From NCBI RefSeq assembly GCF_000762875.2, contig NZ_JRMP02000001.1, forward strand, positions 186,001-250,000: a stretch of DNA of 64,000 nucleotides, written 5' to 3'. The stretch's first letter is position 1. Each line of letters opens with the position of its first letter. This DNA comes from Helicobacter saguini. GTDB taxonomy: Bacteria; Campylobacterota; Campylobacteria; Campylobacterales; Helicobacteraceae. The notes beneath the pieces were generated by a model that was given only the letters and a program-made list of their open reading frames with translations, did no database searches and was not told where the DNA came from. This document shows positions 36,651 through 45,675 of this stretch, in pieces. Position numbers and translations under genes: made by a program.

Positions 36651-36820
36651 AAGATTCTAAACCTTAGTTTAAATTTATTTAAGATTCTAAATCTACATTA
36701 AATTTTAAAGACTTTAAATCTTGCTTTTTATTTAAAGATTCTAAAGCTATTTAAATTCTAAAGATTCTAAACCTTGCTTAAATTTATTTAAAGATTTCAA
36801 ATCTACTTTAAATTTTAAAG
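36651..36820. repeat. Direct 60-bp AT-rich repeats between rpoBC and mnmA
   Basis: AAGATTCTAAACCTT..TTTAAATTTAT continuing to TTAAATTTTAAAG occurs at 36651-36710 and again at 36761-36820, with about 85-90% identity and a 110-bp period. The material between is also built of AGATTCTAAA-like words. The 585-bp divergent gap contains no gene that I can support. A TATAAT at 37012-37017 fits the mnmA promoter. Confidence 0.75.
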
Positions 36821-37061
36821 GTATTTAATCCGCCCAACACAACACAAATTCTATAAAATATTATTTTTTATCACTTGACCACCCCTTAGAAGATTCTATA
36901 AAAATACTTTTTAAATAATAATAATTTTTCGCTTAATTTTAGAATCTATTATTCTACACTAATTTTCTAAATTTGCGTTAAATATTTTTAAGATTCTATA
37001 AATTTTTTTGTTATAATGTTACTTTTAAATGTAATTTTAGTTTGATTAAAGGTTATGAAAT

Positions 37062-38108
37062 ATGAAACAAAATAAGAAAAAAGTTGCATTATTAATGAGT
37101 GGCGGCGTGGATAGTTCGTATTCTGCGTATTTATTGCAACAGCAAGGATATGAAGTTTTAGGAATGTATTTGAAACTGCACGATAAGGAGAAAAAGCACG
37201 AAGTTTTCATTCGAAATTGTGAGAAAGTTAGCGCATTTTTGGGTATCGAATTTAAGGTCGTGGATGCAAAAAGCGAGTTTAAAAAAGTCGTGTATGACGA
37301 GTTTATAGAATCTTACAAACGCGGCGAGACGCCTAATCCGTGTGCGATTTGCAATCCGCTTATGAAGTTTGGACTTGCGCTAAATATCGCAAAAGAGCAG
37401 GGCTGCGAGTTTATCGCAACGGGGCATTATGCGCGAATTGTGGAAGTGGATGGCATAAAACGCATTCAAGAGGCGCGTGATAAGACAAAAGACCAGAGTT
37501 ACTTTTTGTATGCTATCTCACAGGATGCGATAAATCGGCTTATTTTCCCGCTTGGTGATATGTTAAAAGAAGATGTGAAACCCCTTGCGTTTGCCGCACT
37601 GCCCGTGCTAGGCAGTTTGGAATCTTATAAAGAGTCGCAAGAAATATGCTTTGTTGAGACTGATTATATCGACATTTTGAGAAAATACACGAATGTCGAG
37701 CAAAAGGGCGTGGTGCGCGACAGCGCGGGCAATATCGTGGGCGAGCATAAGGGCTATATGCAATACACAATCGGCAAGCGGCGTGGCTTTAGCGTGAAGG
37801 GTGCGCATGAGCCGCATTTCGTGCTGAAAATTAATCCAGATTCTAATGAAATCGTGGTCGGCAAAAAAGATGAGCTAAAGACTTTCAAGGTGAGTGCGAT
37901 AAATAAGTCGCTTCCGCAGAGTTTTAATGGCGGGAAATTTAAGGCAAAAGTGCGCTATCGCAGCACGCCAACGGATGCAAAAATCGACATCGTGGATGAT
38001 AAGATTATCGCTTCGTTAGATGAGCCTGTTTTTGGCGTGGCTAAGGGTCAGGCTTTGGTTGTGTATCAAGGAGACGTGGTGCTTGGCGGCGGGGTGATTG
38101 TGGGGTAG
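37062..38108 (+). CDS. mnmA: tRNA-specific 2-thiouridylase MnmA
   Basis: The 348-residue enzyme has the PP-loop [20 protein letters not shown] at its N-terminus, the first catalytic Cys in [13 protein letters not shown], the tRNA-binding phrase [16 protein letters not shown], and the second catalytic Cys in SQEICFV. MnmA transfers sulfur to U34 of tRNAs for Lys, Glu and Gln. Length and motifs are normal. It is divergent from rpoBC. Confidence 0.96.
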   Translation: MKQNKKKVALLMSGGVDSSYSAYLLQQQGYEVLGMYLKLHDKEKKHEVFIRNCEKVSAFLGIEFKVVDAKSEFKKVVYDEFIESYKRGETPNPCAICNPLMKFGLALNIAKEQGCEFIATGHYARIVEVDGIKRIQEARDKTKDQSYFLYAISQDAINRLIFPLGDMLKEDVKPLAFAALPVLGSLESYKESQEICFVETDYIDILRKYTNVEQKGVVRDSAGNIVGEHKGYMQYTIGKRRGFSVKGAHEPHFVLKINPDSNEIVVGKKDELKTFKVSAINKSLPQSFNGGKFKAKVRYRSTPTDAKIDIVDDKIIASLDEPVFGVAKGQALVVYQGDVVLGGGVIVG

Positions 38109-38135
38109 ATTCTATAAAAACAGATTCTGGGATTA

Positions 38136-38151
38136 TAGAATCTAGATTCTA
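38136..38151. repeat. 16-bp palindrome TAGAATCTAGATTCTA (after mnmA)
   Basis: A perfect copy 28 bp after the mnmA stop codon and directly before the ribosome site of the next gene. Confidence 0.95.
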
Positions 38152-38166
38152 TAAAAGGTTACAAAT

Positions 38167-38643
38167 TTGCTAAATAAAGTTTCTAATGGAAACATTGATT
38201 ATTCTAAGTTTAAGGATTTGCAAGAATTACCAAAGCCTAAAAAGTTTAATGATTTTAGAAATTCGCTATTAAATAGTCCAAATTGCATTAAACAAATTAA
38301 TAAAAATAAAATAATTTATCAAACAAAAGTGGGGCAAGTGCAAATTTATATCCCTTATGCTTACGGACATTTTGCAAAAAATGGGAAATTTGGTAATGGC
38401 AAAGAAAATAGACAAGATTTAACAGGAGTATTGAATCTAATTTTAGATAAACCAGCCTTTGTTACAAAAGATACGCAAGGAACGCTATATTTTTACAAGC
38501 CTTTTGTTATAAATAATGAGTTTAAAGATGTGATTAGCATTAGCATTGATAGTAATGGAAAGTTAGAATATAGAACGACTTATGAGAGTTCAAATACAAA
38601 AGTAAAAAATATAATGAATCACGAATTAGTATATATAGAGTGA
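38167..38643 (+). CDS. Putative PBECR-type nuclease domain protein
   Basis: No ATG is available near the start; TTG 38167 follows AAAAGG at a workable distance, giving 158 residues. The C-terminal 90 residues (LNLILDKPAFVTKDTQGTLY, FYKPFVINNEF, ISISIDSNGKLEYRTTYES) resemble the phage-linked Barnase/EndoU/colicin E5-D/RelE-like nuclease fold found as terminal domains of polyvalent phage or toxin proteins. This is recognition by pattern and not certain. It could be the surviving end of a longer protein. No antitoxin-like gene is adjacent, but a structured 124-bp element begins at its stop codon. Confidence 0.55.
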   Translation: MLNKVSNGNIDYSKFKDLQELPKPKKFNDFRNSLLNSPNCIKQINKNKIIYQTKVGQVQIYIPYAYGHFAKNGKFGNGKENRQDLTGVLNLILDKPAFVTKDTQGTLYFYKPFVINNEFKDVISISIDSNGKLEYRTTYESSNTKVKNIMNHELVYIE

Positions 38644-38764
38644 TTAGAATGTCGTTAGCTTCGGTAGCACCTATCGCTTTAGCGACCCGCTAACTTTAAA
38701 AGTGCCTACCACAGAGAGCCTACCCCTGACTCGACTTAAATTATTTTAAATCTCATTCTAATCA
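38641..38764. repeat. Structured element bounded by 11-bp inverted repeats
   Basis: TGATTAGAATG (38641-38651) and CATTCTAATCA (38754-38764) are perfect inverted ends. Inside are GTTAGC..GCTAAC, a CGCTTTAGCG hairpin and two related words, GTGCCTACC and GAGCCTACC. Base composition is higher in G+C than the surroundings. It could be a small RNA or a miniature mobile element. It overlaps the stop codon of the upstream gene. Confidence 0.55.
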
Positions 38765-38918
38765 AAGGCAAACGGAATCTTAGCAAGTTTAACACCAAAA
38801 AGTCAAGGAGTTTTATTGTAAGTAAGAATGTGATTTAGATTCTATAATCTTGCAAAAATTATCGATAAAAAGTCCAAAAATAAATTTTTCTCAAAAAATT
38901 TAAGAAATTTACTTTTCA

Positions 38919-38949
38919 TTTACTATCTGTTTTTTTTTTTTTGTATCCT
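38919..38949 (+). promoter_or_regulatory. Promoter with a T13 tract in the spacer, upstream of an outer-membrane protein gene
   Basis: TTTACT (38919-38924) and TATCCT (38944-38949) are 19 bp apart with T13 (38930-38942) filling the spacer. The start codon is 33 bp further. The arrangement is the same as at 15512 and 42873. Confidence 0.6.
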
Positions 38950-38982
38950 GCCTTTTCTTATTTTATTTTGAAAAGGAAAAAT

Positions 38983-39633
38983 ATGGTTTTTAATAAACTG
39001 AAACTTTTAGGAATAGGCAGTGTTGTGGCTTTTTGTAGCATTCTTAATGTGGTAAATGCGGAGGTAGTAGAGGAAAAATCTCGTGCATTTTTTGGCGTGC
39101 AGGCTGGGAGTTCGTGGTTTAGGATACGACATGTTGGCTGGGGATTTGATACGGTAAATCAAGTTAGGGTAAGTGCGGAAAACTCATATAATTACACGTA
39201 TGCAAATTACGGAATCTTGGGCGGTTATGAGCTGTGGTTTATGGATTATTTGGGTCTGCGTTTGTATGCGAATTACACGCTTATGGGCTATGCGAGTATT
39301 ATGCAGTTTGGCGGTGGCGCGGATGTGATTTGGAATTTTATGAATGTCGGCGGTGGAAATCTTGGAATCTTTGGCGGCTTTCAGGCAATGGGCGTGTATT
39401 TTAGCGGTAGCTGGGTTGGCATTGCTAGTAATAATGGTAGAAATTGGGGCTTTGATATGGCGGCAAATATCGGTGTGCGTTGGAGCTTGGATAATCACGT
39501 GGTAGAAATCTTTGGGAAGATTCCATTTATTGAATCTAAAACTTATGAAAATTATATGGATGGCGAAGTATTCCAACAACGATTTACACGCGAACTTTTC
39601 GCTCTAAATCTTAGATATGTTTATAGATTCTAA
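38983..39633 (+). CDS. Outer-membrane beta-barrel protein of Helicobacter type
   Basis: I use ATG 38983 because AAAAGGAAAAAT precedes it; an earlier in-frame start lacks this. The 216-residue protein has a signal peptide (LLGIGSVVAFCSILNVVNA) and then alternating strands with many aromatic and Gly residues (RAFFGVQAGSSWFRIRHVGW, GLRLYANYTLMGY). It ends LFALNLRYVYRF, with a terminal Phe as in outer-membrane barrels. Probably an eight-strand barrel; function unknown. The T13 promoter tract suggests variable expression. Confidence 0.8.
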   Translation: MVFNKLKLLGIGSVVAFCSILNVVNAEVVEEKSRAFFGVQAGSSWFRIRHVGWGFDTVNQVRVSAENSYNYTYANYGILGGYELWFMDYLGLRLYANYTLMGYASIMQFGGGADVIWNFMNVGGGNLGIFGGFQAMGVYFSGSWVGIASNNGRNWGFDMAANIGVRWSLDNHVVEIFGKIPFIESKTYENYMDGEVFQQRFTRELFALNLRYVYRF

Positions 39634-39837
39634 AGATTATAGAATCTGTTTTTAGATTCTATAAGATTCTAAAAACATAAATTTATAGAATCTAGATTCT
39701 GTAAATTGTTTTTAAAACCTTAAGAGTGGCATGGTGGAATAGATTAGGAAATAAAAATATTTACATTTTAGATTCTATAATTTTTTACTCAAATGCTCAC
39801 AACTGCCTTTTTTGTGTGAGTTTATAGAATCTAGATT

Positions 39838-42666
39838 CTATATTAGGACGTTTGAAAAGACTTCGTCTATGGTTTTTACTGGGATTATTTGTAAGTGTTT
39901 TTTTACTTCATCTGGGATGTCATCTAGGTCGCGTTTGTAGTTTTTTAGTGGGATTAGGGCGCGTTTGATTTCGGCTTTGTAGGCTGCGATTAGCTTTTCT
40001 TTTAAGCCGCCGATGGGCAATACTTCACCACTAAGATTTAGCTCGCCTGTCATTGCCACGTCTTGTTTCACTTGCTTATCAAAAAGGATTGAAGCGATAG
40101 CACACGCCATTGTGATACCAGCACTCGGTCCATCTTTAGGCGTAGCACCCTCTGGGACGTGCAAGTGGATGTCTAGCTTTTCGGTTGGGCTTTTGAAGTC
40201 GTCTTTAGATTCTGAATCTTTAGAATCTTTTTTGGTTTTGGTGGTGGATTTTACCCCCCCCGCAAGGGTGGGGGAATTAAATGTGGCGTCCCCCGCAAGG
40301 GTGGGGGAAGAGTGGTTGGCTTTTGTGGTTTTAGATTCTATATTTTTAGAATCTTTTGTGGATTGCTTTGCCTTTTCTTGAGAAAAGTCTCGCAATGACG
40401 ATAATAGCTCATTATCAAGGCGATTTTTTACCACCGAATATGCGATATATGCCGACTCTTTCATCACATCGCCTAGCTGTCCTGTAAGTTTCAAATTGCC
40501 CTTGCCAAGCAAACTTATCGCCTCAACTTTCAGCACATCGCCACCTACCGCCGTCCAAGCCAAGCCATTTACCACGCCTTTTCGCGGCTCTCTATCTGCC
40601 TTGTCGATTTCAAATACGATTTTTTTCAAATATTTTGGTAAGTCTTTTGCGGTTATGTTTATGGGTTTAGATTCTATAGAATCTTTAGAATCTTTTTTGG
40701 TTTTGGTGGTGGATTTTACCCCCCCCCTAGCCACCCCCGCAAGGGTGGGGGGAACAGAATGGTTTTTCCCCGCAAGGGTGGGGGAACTAACCTTAGATGT
40801 AGAATCACTTAGAATCTCCACCGCGCATTTTCTCATAATCTGCGCTATTTTCCTACGCAAATTTCGCACACCCGCCTCGCGTGTATAATTATGTATCATT
40901 AGCTCGATTGCCTCTTTGCTAATTTTTACCTCATTATCACGTAAGCCATGATTTTTTGCCTCCTGCGGTATTAGATATTTCTTAGCGATTTCATACTTTT
41001 CTTGTGGCGTGTAGCTAGAAATCTCGATAAACTCCATCCTATCACGCAAGGGCGCTGGTATCATAGATATATCATTCGCAGTGGCGATAAAAACCACTTG
41101 TGATAAATCAATGCTAAAATTTGTATAATAATCGCGGAAACTAACATTTTGCTCTGGGTCTAAAATCTCTAGCAACACAGAAGTCGGGTCACCGCGAACG
41201 CCCCGCGTGATTTTGTCAATCTCATCTAAAACCATCACAGGATTCATCTTTTTAGAATCTATTAAGCCCTGCACGATGCGTCCGGGCATACTACCTAAGT
41301 AAGTGCGCCGATGCCCACGCAATTCATTTACATCTTCTAACCCGCCCAAAGCGATACGCACAAGCGGTCGATTTAGTGCCAAAGCGATACTATTTGCAAG
41401 ACTTGTTTTACCCACGCCCGGCGGTCCATAAAAGCAAAGAATTGTCCCCTTATGCTTATCATTTATCGCTATTTCTTTAGAATCTTCTACCTTTTCGCTA
41501 GATTCTGGCAAAGGAGATTCTAAGCCCTTTTTACTACGAATACTTGCAAGTTTTTTATTTAGCTCAATCAACTTCGCATCTTCATTCGCACTTTTTTTAG
41601 AATCTTTTTTCGTGTCCTTTTTAGAATCTTCTTTTAGTCGTTTTGCTAATAATTCCTTTACACCAAAGTATTCAATTATCCGCTCTTTAGGTTCTTCTAG
41701 GCTATAATGGTCGCTATTTAGCTGGCTTGCCACATTTTTAATTGACAAGGCTTTATGCGAAATGCTAGTAAATGGAATCTCAAGCACCCATTCCACATAG
41801 TTTTGCACCATATTTGCATCCGAGCTATCAGGGTGCGAACGCGAAAGTCGGTCGATTTGCTTTTTTATTTCTTTGTAGGCATCTTCGCTCATTCCGGGCT
41901 TTAGCTCTTCTAGCTTTGCGTAGTATTGCGTGATTTCCTCATCTCGCTGTTTGTCGATTCCTAGCTCTTTTTGGATTTGTTTTAGCTGCTCTTTTAGGAA
42001 AAATTCTCTATTAATTTGGTCCATTTTTGTATGCACTTTTGATTTTATATCTTTTTGGAGCTTTTGCGTTTCAATTTCTTCTAGCACCATTTGTGTGGCT
42101 AGCATTAGACGCTCTTCAGTATCATCGCTGCTAAAAAGCTTGTAGCTTTGCTCTTTTTTTAGGCGGAGTGCTGGGGTGATTAAGTCAATCGCCTTATTTG
42201 GATTATCCGTGCCTTCGATATTATTTAGTAGTTCGCTTGAGATATTTTGGCTAAGGTGCGCTAAGGCATTTACCTTTTCTAAAAAGACGGCTAGCAGGGC
42301 TTGCAAGGCTCTAGGATTAGATTCTTTATATGTGATAATATTCACACTAGCCTCTAGTGGCTCAAGGTTTAGAATCTCATTTATGCGACCCTTAGAAATG
42401 CCTTGAAACAGGATTTTGATACGCCCATCAGGCAGGCTTACATGCCGCATAACCTTGCCTACCACGCCGACATCATAAAAGGGCATATCATCCTTTGCCG
42501 CGTTATTTTTCGCACACACGACAAAGACCTCATCGCCCTCTTTGGCATTCGCCACTGCCGCCATATTCGCCTTATCACTAATAAATATCGGCGTGATAAT
42601 GAATGGAAATACAAACATTTCATCCTCGACTATCACGGGTAACTTAAGCTGCTTTTCTTTTTGCAT
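39838..42666 (-). CDS. lon: ATP-dependent protease Lon with two repeat-derived insertions
   Basis: The 942-residue protein exceeds the usual 800-830. It has the LON substrate domain ([20 protein letters not shown]), an AAA+ core (Walker [14 protein letters not shown], Walker [11 protein letters not shown]), and the protease domain with catalytic Ser in [14 protein letters not shown] and Lys in [12 protein letters not shown]. Extra residues lie near 390-420 ([11 protein letters not shown]-type), before the protease domain ([28 protein letters not shown]) and again before HLHVPEG ([19 protein letters not shown]). These correspond to AGATTCTA repeats, CCCCCACCCTTGCGGGG palindromes and a GTCATTGCGA fragment. 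Lon degrades misfolded and regulatory proteins. Since all core motifs are intact it is probably functional. Confidence 0.93.
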   Translation of the reverse strand: MQKEKQLKLPVIVEDEMFVFPFIITPIFISDKANMAAVANAKEGDEVFVVCAKNNAAKDDMPFYDVGVVGKVMRHVSLPDGRIKILFQGISKGRINEILNLEPLEASVNIITYKESNPRALQALLAVFLEKVNALAHLSQNISSELLNNIEGTDNPNKAIDLITPALRLKKEQSYKLFSSDDTEERLMLATQMVLEEIETQKLQKDIKSKVHTKMDQINREFFLKEQLKQIQKELGIDKQRDEEITQYYAKLEELKPGMSEDAYKEIKKQIDRLSRSHPDSSDANMVQNYVEWVLEIPFTSISHKALSIKNVASQLNSDHYSLEEPKERIIEYFGVKELLAKRLKEDSKKDTKKDSKKSANEDAKLIELNKKLASIRSKKGLESPLPESSEKVEDSKEIAINDKHKGTILCFYGPPGVGKTSLANSIALALNRPLVRIALGGLEDVNELRGHRRTYLGSMPGRIVQGLIDSKKMNPVMVLDEIDKITRGVRGDPTSVLLEILDPEQNVSFRDYYTNFSIDLSQVVFIATANDISMIPAPLRDRMEFIEISSYTPQEKYEIAKKYLIPQEAKNHGLRDNEVKISKEAIELMIHNYTREAGVRNLRRKIAQIMRKCAVEILSDSTSKVSSPTLAGKNHSVPPTLAGVARGGVKSTTKTKKDSKDSIESKPINITAKDLPKYLKKIVFEIDKADREPRKGVVNGLAWTAVGGDVLKVEAISLLGKGNLKLTGQLGDVMKESAYIAYSVVKNRLDNELLSSLRDFSQEKAKQSTKDSKNIESKTTKANHSSPTLAGDATFNSPTLAGGVKSTTKTKKDSKDSESKDDFKSPTEKLDIHLHVPEGATPKDGPSAGITMACAIASILFDKQVKQDVAMTGELNLSGEVLPIGGLKEKLIAAYKAEIKRALIPLKNYKRDLDDIPDEVKKHLQIIPVKTIDEVFSNVLI
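40250..40310. repeat. GC-rich palindromes inside lon (cluster; second cluster about 40720-40785)
   Basis: CCCCCCCCGCAAGGGTGGGG and CCCCCGCAAGGGTGGGGG occur twice here and twice more near 40735 and 40770. They share the CGCAAGGG core with the ftsI palindromes but differ in the stem (GGGTGGGG against GGGAGGGG), so they are a sister family. On the coding strand they read as SPTLAG. Confidence 0.8.
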
Positions 42667-42872
42667 AGGAGTCCTTTTTGGAACGTGAATGTAGAAATTT
42701 TAAAAATGATATTATAACTATATAATGTTTAGAATAAATCGTGGCTACATAGAATTGTAAAATTATTTTATTATTATCTATCAATTATGAGAAATTAGAT
42801 TCTAAACATTGACTATTAAGCTAGAAAAATCTATAGAAATCACAAAAAAAATATAAAAATGCTTAAAAACAC

Positions 42873-42903
42873 TTGACAAAGAAAAAAAAAAAGATGTTAA
42901 AAT
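42873..42903 (+). promoter_or_regulatory. Promoter with an A11 tract in the spacer, upstream of an outer-membrane protein gene
   Basis: A perfect TTGACA (42873-42878) and TAAAAT (42898-42903) are 19 bp apart, with A11 at 42882-42892. Loss of two A would give the optimal 17-bp spacing. The start codon follows 52 bp later. Confidence 0.72.
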
Positions 42904-42955
42904 TCACTCAATATCATTTTTATGATTTTGTATTTTGAATTTTAGGAGATTTCGT

Positions 42956-43606
42956 ATGAAAAAGTTTTTGTTTAGTGTTGCTTTGGCTGGTGCTTTAAGT
43001 GGTAGTGCTTATGCAGAGTCAAGTGGATTTATTCTAGGTCTAGGTCTAGGTGGTGGTGCTGCACTTAATGTGGCTGGTGTTGGTGCTGGTGGTACTGGTG
43101 GTTTGGCTGGTGCTAACTCTGTTGGGACTTCTAATACTGCTGTATTTTTAGGTGCTAGACTTGGTTATCAAATGTTTGTTGATGAAGCTAATGGATTTAG
43201 ATTTTATGTATCTGACTTTTTAGGTTACGCTCAGTATCCTGATTCTGCAAGTACTACCCCTGAAAACCCTGTGTCTCATAGATTAAACATGTTATTGGAT
43301 TTAAATGCTGATTATCTATACAACTGGAGTACTATGGGCGTTGATGCTGGATTCTATGTAGGATTTGGTGGTGGTGCTATATTTACTATACCTGTGGGTA
43401 ACTTTACTTGGGCAGCATCCGCACCTGCTATGAGTGCTGGTGCGTCTTTGGCTGTAAATGCTGGTCTTAGAACATCTATTAATGACAGACATCAAATTGA
43501 ATTTGGTGTAAAAGCTGGATTTGGTTTCTTTGCTAGAGGTTCTGTTAGAGACAATGCTGTTAGTGCAGTTGTACTAGGACACGCTACTTATACTATTAAA
43601 CTATAG
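42956..43606 (+). CDS. Outer-membrane beta-barrel protein, Gly-rich
   Basis: The start at ATG 42956 follows AGGAGATTTC and gives a textbook signal peptide, MKKFLFSVALAGALSGSAYA. The 216-residue protein has a Gly/Ala-rich N-terminal section (GLGLGGGAALNVAGVGAG), alternating strands (FRFYVSDFLGYAQYP, MGVDAGFYVGFGGGAI), and a typical terminal strand, AVVLGHATYTIKL. Family members are small Helicobacter outer-membrane proteins of unknown role. Codon use is enriched in GGT and GCT, unlike neighbours, which suggests high expression. Its promoter carries an A11 tract. Confidence 0.82.
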   Translation: MKKFLFSVALAGALSGSAYAESSGFILGLGLGGGAALNVAGVGAGGTGGLAGANSVGTSNTAVFLGARLGYQMFVDEANGFRFYVSDFLGYAQYPDSASTTPENPVSHRLNMLLDLNADYLYNWSTMGVDAGFYVGFGGGAIFTIPVGNFTWAASAPAMSAGASLAVNAGLRTSINDRHQIEFGVKAGFGFFARGSVRDNAVSAVVLGHATYTIKL

Positions 43607-43777
43607 TATTTACCCATTTATTGTTTCCTTTTCATTTTTCATTACTTTAAGTCTCCTTTTAACCTATGGAGGGGGCTTTTGTAAACTTCTTTTGTTGTGA
43701 TAATTCTTTAGAATTCATTTGAAGCTTGTATTTATCAATCTTGTAAGTATCGTTTAAATAGTAAATTAACAACGTGA

Positions 43778-43853
43778 TGGCGACCCTTGAAAGATTTGAA
43801 CTTCCGTTTCCGCCGTGAAAGGGCGGTATCCTTGGCCTCTAGATGAAAGGGTC
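43778..43853 (-). tRNA. tRNA-Glu (anticodon TTC)
   Basis: On the minus strand GACCCTT pairs with AAGGGTC as acceptor stem, the anticodon arm is CCGCCCTTTCACGGCGG with TTC, the T arm is GGAAGTTCAAATCTTTC, and CCA is encoded. It lies alone between an outer-membrane protein gene and leuA. Confidence 0.95.
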
Positions 43854-44058
43854 TTGTGATAGAATGGGAATTAAATTTTGTAGAATCTAGATTTGAAATC
43901 TATATTCAAAAACCATAATTCTATCACTATTTTATGAAATTAACCAAAACAATATATAAAAAATATTCAACAAACCCCCTATAAATATTCCCAAAATCCT
44001 AATTATTTTTGTAAGATTCTTAGATTCTATAATTTATAATATTTTAGGAGAACACAAA

Positions 44059-45594
44059 ATGACCAAAAACACCATAACAATATTTGATACGACCCTGCGT
44101 GATGGGGAGCAAAGTCCGGGTGCTTCAATGAATATCGAGGAAAAAATCGCGGTGGCTTTGCAACTTGAACGCCTAAATGTCGATGTGATTGAAGCAGGGT
44201 TTGCCGCAAGTAGCAAGGGCGATTTTGAGTCCATTAAAGAAATCGCAAAAAATGTTCGCAATTCTAGTATTTGTTCGCTTTCGCGTTGCGTTGAGAGCGA
44301 TATTTTGGCAGCGCACAACGCCTTAAAAGACGCCCACAAAAAGCGGCTGCATTTATTTCTAGCCACTTCGCCCATTCACATGGAGTATAAATTAAAAAAA
44401 ACTCCTACGCAAGTGCTGGAACTTGCCCAGCAAAGTATTCAAAGAGCTAGAGAGTTTTTTGATGATATTCAATTTAGCTGTGAGGATGCCTGTCGTAGCG
44501 AGATTTCATTTCTAAAAGAAGTAGCCCACGCCGCGATTGAAGCGGGCGCAAAAACGCTAAATATGCCTGATACCGTTGGCTATCGTTTGCCGCATGAAAT
44601 AGGCGAAATAATTAAAGAGCTAAGCGATTTTATCAAGGATAAAGCGGTAATTTCCGTGCATTGTCACAACGATTTAGGCTTGGCGGTGGCAAACTCGATT
44701 TATGGTGTGATAAATGGCGCACGACAGGTAGAATGCACAATCAATGGCTTGGGCGAGCGCGCGGGCAATTGTGCGTTAGAAGAAGTCGTAATGATTCTAA
44801 AAACGCGAAAGGATGTTTTTGACAAATATGGCGGGCTAGATTCTAAGATTAACACGCGTGAGATTTACAAGGCAAGTAAGCTAGTCGCCGAAGTCACAGG
44901 CATTCGCCCGCAGCCAAATAAGGCGATTGTGGGTAAAAACGCCTTTAGCCATGAGAGCGGTATCCATCAAGATGGAATCTTAAAGCATCGCGAGACTTAT
45001 GAGATTATGCAGCCTAGCGATATAGGATTAGTCAATAATGAGAATCTTGTCCTTGGCAAACATAGCGGACGTGCGGCGTTTCGCGATAAGATTACTTCAC
45101 TTGGTTATGAGCTAGATTCTAACACGCTTGATAACGTTTTTGAGCGATTTAAGATTCTATGTGATAGCAAAAAGGTCGTGTATGACGAGGATATTTTGGC
45201 GTTAATTACTGAATCTAATGCGAGCGTGCCGCAAGTTTTTTCGCTTATTAGCTGTCAGTGTAGTAGCACTAGCAATGGGCTAAATGTCGCCGCGTTAAGC
45301 GTGGCGCGTGATGGCGAAGTGCGGAGTGATTGCGCTATAGGCAATGGCTCGGTGGATAGCATACTAAAAGCGATTGAGCGTGTGTGTGAGATTAGCGGGC
45401 GGCTGCTTGATTATAAGGTCGAGTCGGTTAGTCGTGGGAAAGATGCGATGGCAAATGTCGTGCTAAAAGTTAGCTTTAATGACTCGCGTGCTGTAATCGG
45501 TCATGGCAAGGATTTAGACACGCTTCTAGCCACTGCAAAGGCTTATATCAACGCACTAAATAGCTATCTTAGAATGGAGAAATTTTTGGGGTAG
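44059..45594 (+). CDS. leuA: 2-isopropylmalate synthase LeuA
   Basis: The 511-residue enzyme has the HMGL-like catalytic domain: [62 protein letters not shown] with the metal-binding HxH, and [15 protein letters not shown]-terminal LeuA allosteric domain runs from about residue 385. It condenses acetyl-CoA with 2-oxoisovalerate, the first step of leucine synthesis. AGGAGAAC is the ribosome site. No leader peptide or attenuator was recognised in the 200 bp upstream. Confidence 0.96.
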   Translation: MTKNTITIFDTTLRDGEQSPGASMNIEEKIAVALQLERLNVDVIEAGFAASSKGDFESIKEIAKNVRNSSICSLSRCVESDILAAHNALKDAHKKRLHLFLATSPIHMEYKLKKTPTQVLELAQQSIQRAREFFDDIQFSCEDACRSEISFLKEVAHAAIEAGAKTLNMPDTVGYRLPHEIGEIIKELSDFIKDKAVISVHCHNDLGLAVANSIYGVINGARQVECTINGLGERAGNCALEEVVMILKTRKDVFDKYGGLDSKINTREIYKASKLVAEVTGIRPQPNKAIVGKNAFSHESGIHQDGILKHRETYEIMQPSDIGLVNNENLVLGKHSGRAAFRDKITSLGYELDSNTLDNVFERFKILCDSKKVVYDEDILALITESNASVPQVFSLISCQCSSTSNGLNVAALSVARDGEVRSDCAIGNGSVDSILKAIERVCEISGRLLDYKVESVSRGKDAMANVVLKVSFNDSRAVIGHGKDLDTLLATAKAYINALNSYLRMEKFLG

Positions 45595-45675
45595 ATTCTA
45601 TAAACTCTAGTTTTGGAATCCTAGATTTTATAAAAATATCTAAGATAAAAATAATTATTTAGAATCTAAACCATC

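Noticed and set aside
38650-38750. Known structural RNA (tmRNA, RNase P RNA, SRP RNA or 6S)
   Set aside because: None of the conserved cores of these RNAs is present; kept as an unknown structured element.
43620-43680. A second AapA/IsoA-like locus, suggested by GTCTCCTTTTAAC and GGAGGGGGC words
   Set aside because: No short frame with the toxin pattern and no antisense promoter with terminator. More likely the terminator region of the outer-membrane protein gene.
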